Positions 47,561-58,464 of a DNA stretch of 64,000 bases are shown piece by piece (positions within the stretch are counted from its first letter, which is position 1; the number at the start of each line of letters is the position of its first letter). Source of the DNA: Cadophora sp. MPI-SDFR-AT-0126 (Eukaryota > Ascomycota > Leotiomycetes > Helotiales > Ploettnerulaceae); NCBI GenBank assembly GCA_020747065.1, contig JAGMVK010000002.1:2666001-2730000 (forward strand), read 5' to 3'. A program made the position numbers and the translations under genes. The notes beneath the pieces were generated by a model. It was not told the DNA's origin, did not search any database, and was given only the letters and a program-made list of their open reading frames with translations.

Positions 47561-49470
47561 ATGATAATCATATTACTCCTCTCTTGTCTTTCCACCAACT
47601 TCTCCTCAGCCTCGCCCATCTCAGGCTCCTCTACCCCTTCAAACGCTACCACACCTGCCAACACCACAGCCTCATCTACAACGATTGCGCCATCATGGGT
47701 CTCTGAGCCTCGAGGTCGAGGAACTTGGAACCTCCTCTACAGCTGCGTCTTCACACTCGTCCTCTGCATTTGGACCTCCGTACATCTCAACGTCCCCGGT
47801 TATGGCGAAACCGCATGGCAGATGTACCGGCGCAAAGCCAAATGGGTTCTCATTGCTCTCTTTGCACCAGAATTCGTTGTGTATTGTGCGTTCCAGCAGT
47901 GGTTTACGGCGAGGATGTTCTTGAGAGAATTGCAAAAGCTTCATGATTGGGTACAGCCGCGTTCAAAGGTCAGTAGTATGCCTACGACATGATGGCTTAG
48001 GAACTTAAAGCTAACAACGACCAAGGGCAAAGAGAATGGGCGCAAAAAGCATAAGTTTGATATGACCTACGCCATGTTCGCTGTCATGGGAGGATTCGTC
48101 GTCGATATCGAACACCTTCACAACAGGCTGAAGCGAGCGACACTCACCACCAACGGACTTCTCTTGCTCGCGCAACACGGGCACTTCTTTTACGTGGAAG
48201 CAGACGCTATCGCCGACAAGAGTAAAGCAACATACTCGCCAAAGGCTTAGTTTGTGTTCAGGTACTTTGGGTGGCCGGGCAAACGATCGAGAGGAAAATA
48301 GCTGGTCTGCCCGTCAGCCTTTTGGAGTACCACACCCTGGTGCATGTCGTATGTGCTCTGGTCATGTATGTGCTTTGGTTCCAAAAGCCGTATGATATCC
48401 AGTATCCCATACTGGTTAGAACGGATGAGTTTCCTGAAGCACTGGCTTTCATTGTTGCGAGCTCGAGGTGGGTAGGATACAGTGGGTTCAAGTCTACCCG
48501 TCAAAAAACCTGGCCTGACCGACTGAGAATTGATGGTGCTCAAGACAAAGATCCCAAATTTTACTGGTTCAAAGGCTCTGACGATCCTACTGTCAACCTC
48601 AGCGGGAGCACTGTTTCCTCTGATGCAGACTTGAAAATCCAAGACTATCGATACCGAGTCCAAAGAAGCTTTCCGGGGAAGATTCGCGGGAAGGAAAACA
48701 CTGGCTTCGATTACTTTCCCATAGCAGACATAGCCACTTGCTTATCACTGTCAAGCTGGCAGGCTCTGAGCTCAGGCTTAGGACCGTCGACAGAACAACT
48801 TTGTCGAATATCATTATCTACGAAAGACATTCTACGACTAAATCTAGCCGGAAGATTTATCAGCAATTTGATCACGTTTCTCGATCAAAAGGATGATCTC
48901 TCCCCAATGGCTACTTTCGCAGATCCTCGAGACAAAGCCAACTGCACGCAGAGGTTGAAATTTCCAGTCTCGAGGCCATTCGGTCCAGGAACTTTTCGTC
49001 CTTTCGGCGAAAGCCTAATTCGGCCTCGATCGGAAAATACAATTGCAATTGGCGATAGCTTGGACCAAATGAGCCTCCGGGCGGTTCTTGCGCATTGGCT
49101 GGCCGTGTTTCTCATACCTTCAGCTTATGGGGGGATGCACCTTGCGGCTAGACATTCCATTTTCCCTTCCTATGTCGAGTCGACTCTTTGGGCGGCATCT
49201 TGCTACATCTTGCTAGGCGTCGGGGTCGTGCTTACTTTGCTGCTTTCTTGGCCATTCCTGGCTGTTCTGTCAGAACTGTGTATCCCACCCCGCGTTTGGG
49301 ATGCCTTTGTGTTGATTCTTGCGTCTGGAGCGCTTTTGATTGTGGTTCCGCTCTATGTATCCGCACGAGTATTTCTTGTTGTGGAATCGTTTGTTTCACT
49401 GAGACATGTACCAAGTGAGGTGTACCAGACACCCGAGAGGAGTATCACGAATTATATACCGCATCTTTGA
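47561..49470 (+). pseudogene. Uncharacterised fungal multi-pass membrane protein, one frameshift
   Basis: Start at 47561 gives a signal peptide (MIIILLLSCLSTNFSSAS). A Thr/Ser-rich stretch and the core follow: WNLLYSCVFTLVLCIWTSVH, LNVPGYGETAWQMYRRKAKW and FDMTYAMFAVMGGFVVDIEH. The 47969-48025 intron joins RSK to GKENGRKK. Near 48231-48238 the frame ADKSKA should continue as NILAKGLVCVQVLWVAGQTI, but one base is missing and the frame would stop at 48248-48250. The second frame continues normally to the family-typical end ITNYIPHL. A 35-bp GT-AG segment could restore the frame, but it would delete conserved residues and is shorter than the other introns here. Joined, it would be about 617 aa. 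It is either a recent pseudogene or a base-call error; function of the family is unknown. Confidence 0.6.
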
Positions 49471-49808
49471 GGAGTACTGTACATACTGTTGAAAGTAAGA
49501 TTCATACATAGGAAGACTCGCTATGGATAGTCGAAAGATATAGACCAGACTTGGAACAAGAAATAAGCATGAAAAAAATGTAGAAACCCACCCTTCGAGG
49601 CTCTCCTGTCGCCACTTGTTCTCCAAATCGAGACGCCACCATTCTAATTTCAGTTTTCCCTCAATACATATTCTATCCAGGATCCCAAACTTTAAACATT
49701 TTCCGCCTGAAATTCTCCCTAACTTCCATCTAAAACCCTCGCTCACATCACCCCATGCCTTCTCCTATCCCAACTCCCCCGCATTCCTCGCTTCACGACT
49801 CCCAAATC
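49471..49808. other. Intergenic (convergent)
   Basis: About 340 bp, no supported feature. Confidence 0.4.
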
Positions 49809-50525
49809 CTACTCCATCTTCTCTCCAAAGCTCTTCCCCTTATACTGCACCGCCCCATCAAGCGGCTTCTCCCAAGCCTGTCTATTCGCACTAAAAGACT
49901 CCCATTCCGGCGTTGGGATCTTCGGGAAGATACCCAGCTTCAGCACGGTCTTGCCTTCGTACAATGGGGTCACGGATTTGATGGGGCTGGGCGTTTGTCA
50001 ATACGTCACATCCATACAAATTGAAAAAAAAAAAATTGAAAAAAAAGAGATCATGGGGGAGAAGAAATGGAGTGATGAGACAAAAACAGTTGGGGCAGGA
50101 GAGGAGAAGGGAGGGAGGGAGAGAATGCAGAGTGACAGACATACTTCCCACACGTCCCACAGAAATACCTCCCCAACGGCGTTCCACTCAACGTATCCTT
50201 ATCCTCATACCGCTTGAGGTTCTCCTCGCCTATAATCTCGATCTTCTCGTTCTCGATTGTGAGATTCGTCGCCATAGCTAGGTGTGCGTCGTCAATTCTG
50301 GCTCTGTTCAACTTCCATCACATCTCTAAATAAACATTGCGGGGAATAAGAGGAAGGGAAAGAGTGTCATGGGAGACGAAGAGATGAAGGGATACCGTAA
50401 AGCTTACCAGAACCAGCAGTCTTCTTGCAATTCACACATCTGCAGATATGACCTCTTCGTTTCGTGAAGAGTTCCGCGTCGTTGACGCGGACGGTTATGG
50501 CGCCGCAGAGACAGGTGCCTTCCAT
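49809..50525 (-). CDS. GFA/CENP-V-like zinc protein
   Basis: Three exons on the complement: 50408-50525, 50145-50277 and 49809-49986, 142 aa. It belongs to the fold of glutathione-dependent formaldehyde-activating enzyme. Zinc-ligand cysteines are seen in MEGTCLCGAITV, HICRCVNCKKTAGS and RYFCGTCG. Exon 2 carries the typical IENEKIEIIGEENLKRYEDK strand. The end, PTPEWESFSANRQAWEKPLD, is characteristic of fungal members. The second intron contains A-rich low complexity (near 50026-50046). Catalysis on S-hydroxymethylglutathione is not certain for eukaryotic members, so the call is at family level. Confidence 0.87.
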
Positions 50526-51273
50526 CTCAGCTATTCAATTTCCTTAGTGTAAACAACAGAAAATCAAATCAATTGATTCGTCAATATGACCCGAGAACTA
50601 TGATAGATTTGATATGATAGGGGTGGTGAGATAGGAAAGAATGATGCTCGTAGTACCGTGATGCGGGGTAGATGTAGTGAACTTTATTTGAACGGCATGA
50701 CGAAAGGGGGGCAGCGAAGCTTGTGTTATTTCCGACGCGAAAATAGCCGAGGATACGAACACATCTTGGTAGTCACAAAGGATCGAATTTCAGGGGTTGA
50801 AGAGGAAGATGGACCTGTTTTAAAATAAGAGCCTTTCTTTTGTGTAGATTTATGATCTGAAGCCCAGTCCTTGATTGTTCGTAATTCGTGAACAGTTGAC
50901 GAAGAATGAATAATAATGAGAATCTTGCATGTTACAACACACCCACTTCCGTTCAAGTCCGCTAATCTTCCATCAAGCATCATTGAAAGTGAAGAGAGAC
51001 ATTGGACAGCTACCATCGAATCTGGCCGTCTGATCGCTGGCCAGCTCAGCATGGAATTGGAGGGAATATTACCAAGTTTCGAATGGAGTTATAGGGGGTC
51101 TCCTTTAAATAAGAAAAAAAAAAAAGAAAAACTTCAAGACTTGTCTGTGATATCTCCTCTCTTTACTCCGTTTAAACTCTTCTCTTCCAAAGCCAAATGA
51201 TACTTGCAAGTTTTCTGTGGTGAACTGCCGACACCGTGAGCTGCAGAGTTTCGAACGGAAAGGGCGAGAATCC
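50526..51273. other. Intergenic
   Basis: About 750 bp, no recognisable gene. An A-rich run lies near 51111-51130. Confidence 0.4.
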
Positions 51274-52820
51274 TTACGTTACTTGTTGCTTAAATACCTC
51301 CAGGCGAATCTCAATCTCATAGAGGGGGAACATGTTTCGAATTTCAGAAATGGAAATTTGCGTGATACTGTCACAGTCGGCTTTGCACTTGAGATGCACA
51401 AACGGTTTAGGCTTGAACGATGGCTCTCGTTTCCATTCTGCTCCGTTTAACATATGTTCGAAGATGCTGAGTCCTGTGTCAAAGCTCTCCACCCAATACT
51501 TTATTGGCCCTCCATTTTCCTCTCCTTTAGGCGCTTGAATACCAAGCAGAAAGCATTGATTGCCGCTATCGCTGAGGAAACGCAACAGTGCAAGATCCCG
51601 TCGCGCAATTATTATCCCAGAATGTTTGATGATGAAGACAGCCGAAGGGGGATGTGCCTCCACGAGCTTGTATCCAGCTACTCGTAATTCTGCGGTCTTG
51701 ACCTTAGTTTTCGGGCGGGTGTCACTGTATCCCAAACGATGTTTCGAGATATAAATTGACTGTTTTGGTATGGTGGAGACCCAGCGCGGATCGATGAGGA
51801 ATGGAATGCTTCCAGGAGAGCGTTTCAGAGTGTTCCCTGTCACCTCCCTCTCAAGCGGTAAAACTATGCATCGGTCGTGAACTCCCACTGCTTTAAAAAC
51901 AGCATATTCTGTTGACTTAATTTTTTTCAAGGGAAGTGTTATTTGCAGGCCGAGATTGGTCATGGTATGGTGCGTCAAATCGGTCGATGGGATGGGAGTG
52001 ATCATGCCACACTCAGCGAAATCAGCTGGAGATTCAGCAAAAATCCCATCTGTGCAACTGCGATTCAATGGAAGACCAAACCCCCACACAAATATTGTCT
52101 GGTCGGACGAGTCCTTTATGATCTCTTCTTGTAAACGGACAAACGCTCGATCGCCCTCTCCATAGAGCATGGGCATATTAACTTCGAATATACCCATCAA
52201 ACAATACGCGATGTCTTCAATTCTGGTGGTCTCCCGCTTGCATGCCCAGGACATTCTTTCAGCAATGCTGGCTTGGCGGATCACCCTATTCTGTCACTCG
52301 ACTGAAACGAATTTTGAAGATAAGAGGAGCGAATCCCAGCCACGCTCGCGATGATGGTGGACAATCGCCCGCTGTCCCCAATAAAGTCCCAGGATGTGTT
52401 GTAGAATTGAACTCTCCTTGGAGCCAGCAACTCTTGAAGGGTCCATCCACGAGTAAACCAGCGACTCTGTCCGAACTCCTTGGTGTTTGCCCCACCCTTG
52501 ACATCAACGAGGTAAGCATAACAGATTTCTGATTGATTGTACCATCTGAACATGGAGTTTATTGCTTCGGACAGCTCGGCGCTACTGGTTTTGTCGATGC
52601 AGCAGGTGTCCACCCAGATATAGGCGTAGCCATGCTTGAGTGCTTGCTCAGAACAGCGCCTAATCTTCGAGAGACTTGGATTTCCTTTGTCCAACAACTC
52701 AAATTCTTGGAGCGTTACTTCATGAGCCCCCCAGGTATGTGAGAGAATACCATAACGAGGAAGCTTTCGGTCGTTCGGAAATACTTGCAGCTTCCACGTT
52801 TTGACATTCAGAAGCCGCAT
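51274..52820 (-). pseudogene. HET (heterokaryon incompatibility) domain protein, frame broken
   Basis: The start MRLLNVKTWKLQVFPNDRKL at 52820 opens a standard HET domain: PRYGILSHTWGAHEVTLQEF, YAYIWVDTCCIDKTSSAELS and RWFTRGWTLQELLAPRRVQF. HET proteins trigger cell death when incompatible hyphae fuse. The frame ends at a TGA at 52281-52283. An overlapping frame one base off continues with VIRQASIAERMSWACKRETT and EDIAYCLMGIFEVNMPMLYG, the normal continuation, and runs to 51274. A 53-bp GT-AG segment (donor GTGGCT, acceptor GACAG) would keep the frame, but the donor is poor and it would remove the usual ITGI-like segment. A frameshift is therefore more likely. The C-terminal 230 residues are not recognised. 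Confidence 0.65.
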
Positions 52821-54069
52821 GCTGACCTGAGTCGGATTGGGATCGCTTCGGGCATTACAAGAATCCCCGAGATTTGTAAGCGTCGATATTGGAGGATTGA
52901 CTCTCGAGATGTCGGTTCCTGGTTCGCGGGTCGATGTCGTAAGATAGGGCAATCGAAGAGCTTGTGTCTCCTGGGACTGTGCAAGTTGTAGGTCAGAGTT
53001 GAGGACTACTATTGAATGGTAATCACCGACCGACCAACGAACAAGTAACTCTTCAGTAAGCAAAATGTGAGGCTCCTGATGGCCTCATTAGGCAGTGGTA
53101 TGGGTATGGGGATGAGGCTGGGGAGGGGGAAACCAACCGCAAGCGGGAACTAAAGAGTTAGCGCTTTGGCAGGGGTCTCATTGGATGCAGGGCAAGACTT
53201 CAAGAATTAGCGGCGGCTCAAGAATTAGCGCGAGGCTATCTCTTGTAGCATGTATCTGGTTGAGTGCGGTCGCCCAAGAAGTTGCGCGGACTCAAGAGAT
53301 AGTGCAAGAAGTGGTGTGGGGCTCAAGAGTTAGCGCAAGAATTAGCGTGGACCCAAGAAGTAGCGCGAATCCAAGAGTCGAGCCTAGTCTCATTGGGTGG
53401 GGCACGCAAGAATTAGCGCTTCCAGGGGTAGATATTCCACAGCTGGGGAAGAAAAGTATAGCCTCAATCAAAGGTATTGCGACTGCTCCACGAAAAGTAA
53501 TCAGATACCCTGCCTGAAGCCAAGCCGCTTGCGTGTCAGCATAGCCAGTTTCACTTCTTACTTTCGTTACAAAAACTTAATCTGGCTGAAGCACGTCGAT
53601 CAAGGTTACGACGAATCCATGCCGAAAGATTGCAGGACCTTGCTATCAGGTTCCCGTCGGATTCTTCGTCAAATTTGACATTTGTGCAATCGGGCGGATC
53701 ACGCATGACGGAGAAAACCTCCTCGCGAGATCAATGGACGTGTTGCGGCTGTTCAACAGAATGGTCTTGCAACCCTGCGAACTGGCTCCAAAGGGACGCG
53801 TCGGACGCGAGCTTGGGTGATTGTAAATTCCAGTTTTAACCTCAATGCTGAGATCTTACATTCAAGAGTGGGTGTGCTCGAACGGCCATGGTCAGCGTGG
53901 GTACCCCACAGGGGATTTTTGTTAGTTGTTGCCTCCACCAAATATTCAAGCGAGAGACAGGAGATCCGGGAGAAACACACATCGTCGACGCTTCAAGTTC
54001 ACGCAAAAATATGCTAACACACTATGGTCAGACTCTACTTCGCTTTTGTCGTCGAATTATCCCTTCCAG
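52821..54069. other. Intergenic containing an 18-bp minisatellite
   Basis: About 1.25 kb between the HET gene and the next membrane protein. Apart from the minisatellite at 53152-53419, I see no supported gene. Confidence 0.45.
53152..53419 (+). repeat. Degenerate 18-bp minisatellite (CAAGAATTAGCGCG core)
   Basis: About eleven copies of a 12-14 bp core near CAAGAATTAGCGCG start at 53152, 53201, 53219, 53275, 53293, 53305, 53324, 53336, 53354, 53372 and 53407. Most start-to-start distances are 18 or 12 bp, or near multiples (35, 49, 56). In one frame units read as a six-residue motif like TQEVAR or AQELAW. No ORF longer than about 110 codons covers the array. Confidence 0.8.
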
Positions 54070-56614
54070 CTAAACATGATTTGAAGAAGGAACATTCTGA
54101 GCCCTTTCCATCTCTTGCGTTGCCCCGTCTGAGATTATCCTAACACCCCGACTCGCCTCGATAACGTCGCCGCTTTCCCCGAGTGCACCAGTGGCAAAAA
54201 CAGCTGCAATGTTACCCTCACTTGCTGTACCTGCAGCGTTACCGTTGGCGATAGCATTCGCGGTCTCCCTCTTCAATGTCAGGAAGTCAATGAAGGGAAA
54301 GTCGGAAGTTTGCTGCACCTGGTCCCACGCCGTGACGGCAAGGACCAGAAGTATCAGGAAAAGTATGGAGCCACAAACGATGATGTAAGTCAACACTGTC
54401 CACTTCAAACATATCAGCATTGATTCCAAATTGTTGACAATCAGGTATAGAGGTTGTGCATACCCAAGTGATTGTAAGAAGTTTGACCTCATGAGAAAAT
54501 GACCCAAGAATATAATTTTCGCTCGGCAAACCGTCCACCTTTTCTGTCACAGATGGGAGAGGACCGAGAGGTGATGTCATGGGGTTGTAGAAGAACAACG
54601 GTACCATAAACAGATTCCGCATGATTTCTCTCGGTTGTACTTGAAACAGAGCAGTCCGGGAGAAGTCCAAGACGTTGGAAATCCAGCTGGTCAACTGAAA
54701 TTGAACGCCGGTCACGTCGCAGGCAAAGCTGACGTTCAAAGGCTGAAACGGGTATAACATGCCGTTGAAAGCAGACAGGAAGTCTGCTGGGGTGATGTCT
54801 TGTGGTTCGGCTTTCGTCAAGTTCTTGACGTCCAGAAGTTCGCCGGTCTTCCTCTCGATGGAGACGGTCGCGTGTCTGCGATATGGAGCGACAATGACGT
54901 TCCACGTTGCAGCTCTTCTCCAAGAATCTTGGTATGTACAGCCACCTTCAGCAGTGACCTTGTCGTTGCAGTATTTGAACGCTTTTACATTTTGGCAGTC
55001 AGTCCTGGCATACGTTTTCCACATTCTGCAATGGAGACTCACCTGCTAAGATTTTCCCATCCTCGTAGGGAGTCATGCAAATTAGGAAAGCGATATCGGC
55101 GATTCCAGTTGTCCCATACATCCCGAATAATGTGCAATCTTTCTCCGCCCATTGAACAATCGCTGGGCCGTCCCAAAAGTCCAACTGGTAGACTGGCGTG
55201 TCCCGGGTCATGTACATTGGTAGCGATGATCCGTTCTCTGCCAGGTATCTCCAAGGCGCGACAGTCTTGAGTCCTCCAGGAATGATATATGAAGCGCAAT
55301 TCGTTTTCGTCTTGCACTCTGGGCTGATAGCTGGCCAGTCTTTTGTTATGGTATTGTCTCTAATCATGTTCAATGCCAGGCTGGAGAGGTAGGCTCCATT
55401 GGATAATCTGAGTGCTGCTTCAGAAGGATTATATTTGCCAATTCCTCCTGAGATGTCTTCCCAGTTGGTGGGACGGTAATCGATGCCTGCATTGACCTTG
55501 GCTACCCAGCGATTAGAATTAACTACATCTAAATTTGATACCGGATCCTACTCACTCATGAATATCAGACCTGGAAATTGGATAAGAAGCCAGAACCCCA
55601 CTCTAGTTCATGCCAATTTAATTTCATATCTCGAGGGAATTCTTAAAAGTTGGTACTCACCTACTGAGCCCCCAGAATCGTGCTTTGGTTATCGAAGGTC
55701 TTCGAGTTTGAGTCACAATTGTGGTTCCTGCGCGAGCAACCTGCCTCCTCCTCCCAAACAGATTCGCAAACCCTGTTACCATTTGCTGAAGCTTCCTTGG
55801 AAGTCTCTGTCGAATCCTCTTCAAAGGTCGCAAATCATGACATACGATTCTTACCCAGCCAGCTACTCCACTGCTGTTACTGAGAGCCAGGAAATCCGTC
55901 AGATTCTGGCCTCTTTGCATGAATCTCCGACTCCATTGTGCCGATTGCCAAGCCTTGTCTCCCGCGGCAAGCAGTGCATAATTGTTCAGGAGAGCTAGGA
56001 CGTTCAGGAGTAGGAACCCACCCGTGACACCGGATCTAGCGAGAGGTCCATTGATGTCTGTAGCAGTGATGAGAATGTACGTGGTGATCGCATACACCAC
56101 CATCAAGAAGATTGGACCTTTCATTGACCAGCAGAAGTCAATAAATGTCTTCTTCCCAGGCAGATTCTGTGGTGAGGGGCTCGGTCCTGATGTACCACCA
56201 TTTTGCTGAACAGGAACATCGTTTGTTGTATTTCCATTTACGATTGGCGATGGTGATGCTTGTGGATTTGGACCTGGAGAAATGTTGGTAGTCGGGGGCT
56301 GGACCGTGGTTGGGACCTGGTCCCCCAAAGCTGCAGGTGTAGCTACCGCTCCAGTGGATGCCATTTGAGTTTGAGGAGTTACTGGAGGTCTTTCATTACC
56401 TTCTATCGGAGGTGAAGGGGCAGCATGGCCATTGCCAGAGAGACCAGCTTGCGGCTCAGTTGGGCCTCCAGCAAGCTGCAGATTCTGAGCCTGTGACACG
56501 TAATTCAGCTCTATTTTTAAAAATTGGTGCTATCCTTACAGGTACTTCTGACGAATTGTTGGTAGCATGACCAACAGCTGTCATAGGAATATTTTCTCGA
56601 GGTGGCTCTGCCAT
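54070..56614 (-). CDS. Uncharacterised 750-aa fungal membrane protein with a 15-nt micro-exon
   Basis: Six exons on the complement: 56540-56614, 55665-56490, 55556-55570, 55043-55528, 54464-54981, 54070-54402. They total 2253 nt, 750 aa. A Pro/Gly/Asn-rich N-terminus (to about 145) precedes two membrane helices (about 151-170 GPIFLMVVYAITTYILITAT, and 183-202). A third hydrophobic segment (FWGLSLIFM) near 295-305 is partly supplied by the 15-nt exon. A large outer domain with spaced cysteines follows (KTKTNCASYIIPGG, AEKDCTLFGMYGTT, YCNDKVTAEGGCTYQD). A final membrane helix lies at 643-664, before an Ala/Asn-rich cytosolic tail. This layout is known from uncharacterised ascomycete proteins. 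The micro-exon could be skipped with the frame kept. Confidence 0.72.
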
Positions 56615-57168
56615 TTTGTTGTGACTTCGCAGTCCTTCAGAGTTGACTTCTTTTCGAGGATTACATCCAAGAAATACACCTGACAATCTCTCATGGAAAC
56701 TGAAACAGGTGATTCGAATGGGTGACCATCACGATCAAAACCAACCCTCTTCAGTCCCGCCGTCGCATCCACAGCAACAAAGGTTGCTCAGCTCTCGCTT
56801 AGCCATCTACTCCCCTATCGTGATTCGACGCCACGGCTTTTGGAGGCTAAGACATTACTTCTTCGGGAGGCAACGGGGAGTGCCGAACCGCTCCATGCAC
56901 GAATTAAATCCTTCTTCATGCTTGTCATTTCTCGAAAAGAGGAGTGGCTACTTTCGTGTGACACCATCTGTATTCATTTTATGCTTTTTGTGATATCGGC
57001 AAGTGTATGAACGCGTAACCCCACTCCTCGGTATGGCGACTGGAGGGTGGGAACACCACTAATCGAGTGTTGGAAGATGGGTTTAATAGGAGTACCAAAC
57101 CATCGTTCCCAGAAAACAAGACACACTCTTATATCTCTCAAAGTTGACTTGGACATCAATCAGTAAAT
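56615..57168. other. Divergent intergenic region
   Basis: About 550 bp between divergent genes, no feature recognised. Confidence 0.4.
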
Positions 57169-57806
57169 ATGTTTTCCATTTACAAGTTGCTGTTCTTGCT
57201 TTCGCTGGAGTCAGTTGCGGCTCTCGGCTCTCTGCCTCGATTGGCATCCCGTCAGAGTTTTGAATGCGGTGTATCTCCTGTTGATTGTGGAAACGGGTGG
57301 TGCTGCATATTCGGGGAGACATGTCAAGCCGCACCTGATGATGGCTTTGTCTGCATTGATAGCATTCTTACCAATGCCGATGGGTGAGCAAGCCCTGCTT
57401 CTGAGTCCATAACGGTCATCAACAGATTCTTCAAGTGGTCAACATGTCACAAGCCTGACAAACAGTTAGTTCGCCCAGTACCATCTCAGCATACAATTCC
57501 TTGTCGCTGGACTCTGTTATCAGTGCTTTAATCAGCTCTGTCACTCAACCTTTAACCTTTACCGTGTCTGGAAGCACACAAACGATCTCGTTTCCTCCTT
57601 TGAGCACGAGTGTAACCGCCAGTTTCAGCACAAGTTCTGCGTCGAATGAAAGGCCAACTATCACTCCTGCTCCATCCGCATCAGCACGTACATCGACGAT
57701 CATTCCGACTACTTCGAGTGAATCATTCGGCGAGATTTCTATCAGAGTCGCGAAAGGATGGTGGATGGTTGTTTTTTATGGTATTGCTTGGTTGCTTGTT
57801 GTTTGA
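57169..57806 (+). CDS. Small Cys-rich GPI-anchored cell-surface protein
   Basis: Exons 57169-57383 and 57470-57806, 183 aa. The acceptor is TTAG after a CTGAC branch site and joins TNADG to SPSTISAYNSLSL. A signal peptide (MFSIYKLLFLLSLESVAALG) is followed by a compact six-Cys head, CGVSPVDCGNGWCCIFGETC ending DDGFVC. A Ser/Thr-rich stalk follows, likely O-mannosylated. The C-terminal hydrophobic tail (GWWMVVFYGIAWLLVV) with no residues after it fits a GPI-attachment signal. Such proteins sit in the plasma membrane or cell wall. The head resembles small chitin-binding-like cysteine knots, which is inference. Confidence 0.72.
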
Positions 57807-58464
57807 CTCTAGCTGCCGGTTCTCAACGTACTTCCTGGTTAACGAATGTTTACGATCGTTTCATTTTGCTTTGTGTACTTCCCCTGCAAGTTGGGATGGA
57901 GATATATACCTAGTTGAAGTGGATGTCTCATATCCTTGAAGTTCAGCGAGCATGCCTGTAGCTACAGCTTATCATGGCTTGAGATGGCCCAACAACCACT
58001 GTAATTTAGCGATGAGACCTGTATTTCCAGTGTTCCTCGCTTATGTTCAGGCAGAAAAACAAAGAGGAAGGAAATCGGAGGAACAAACCTGTTTCCAGGA
58101 TAAATTTTACTCTGTAACGAATGATCTGTTCATTAGCTTATTTATATATCTGTCTTCTTGAATTGGATGCAAGCTTCTGTTCATGGTGTTTTGGGAGCCT
58201 GATTATCTGTTCGTAAAGTTGGGATCACGTGTGGCTGCCTTGCCGCAGAAATTGCAACGTTTCCTCTAACAAGCTTCTTCAGATCAACAAAACCTCCGAT
58301 TCTCTGATCAATTTCGTTTCTATCATTCTCCATTCCTGAATGTTTTGATCCGTAAACTTCTTTACATTCCTAAATTCGCAGCGCATAACCTCACAAGCAT
58401 CAGAACTGGCGTTTAGCCATCGCCCATCGCCTTTTGACTTCACATCACTTCCAAAATATCCACG
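57807..58464. other. Intergenic
   Basis: About 660 bp, no supported feature. It includes the promoter of the Hsp70-like gene. Confidence 0.4.

Noticed and set aside
54070..56614. Several separate short genes or a pseudogene
   Set aside because: Six exons with matching phases, including a 15-nt exon, give one 750-codon reading frame with sensible membrane topology.
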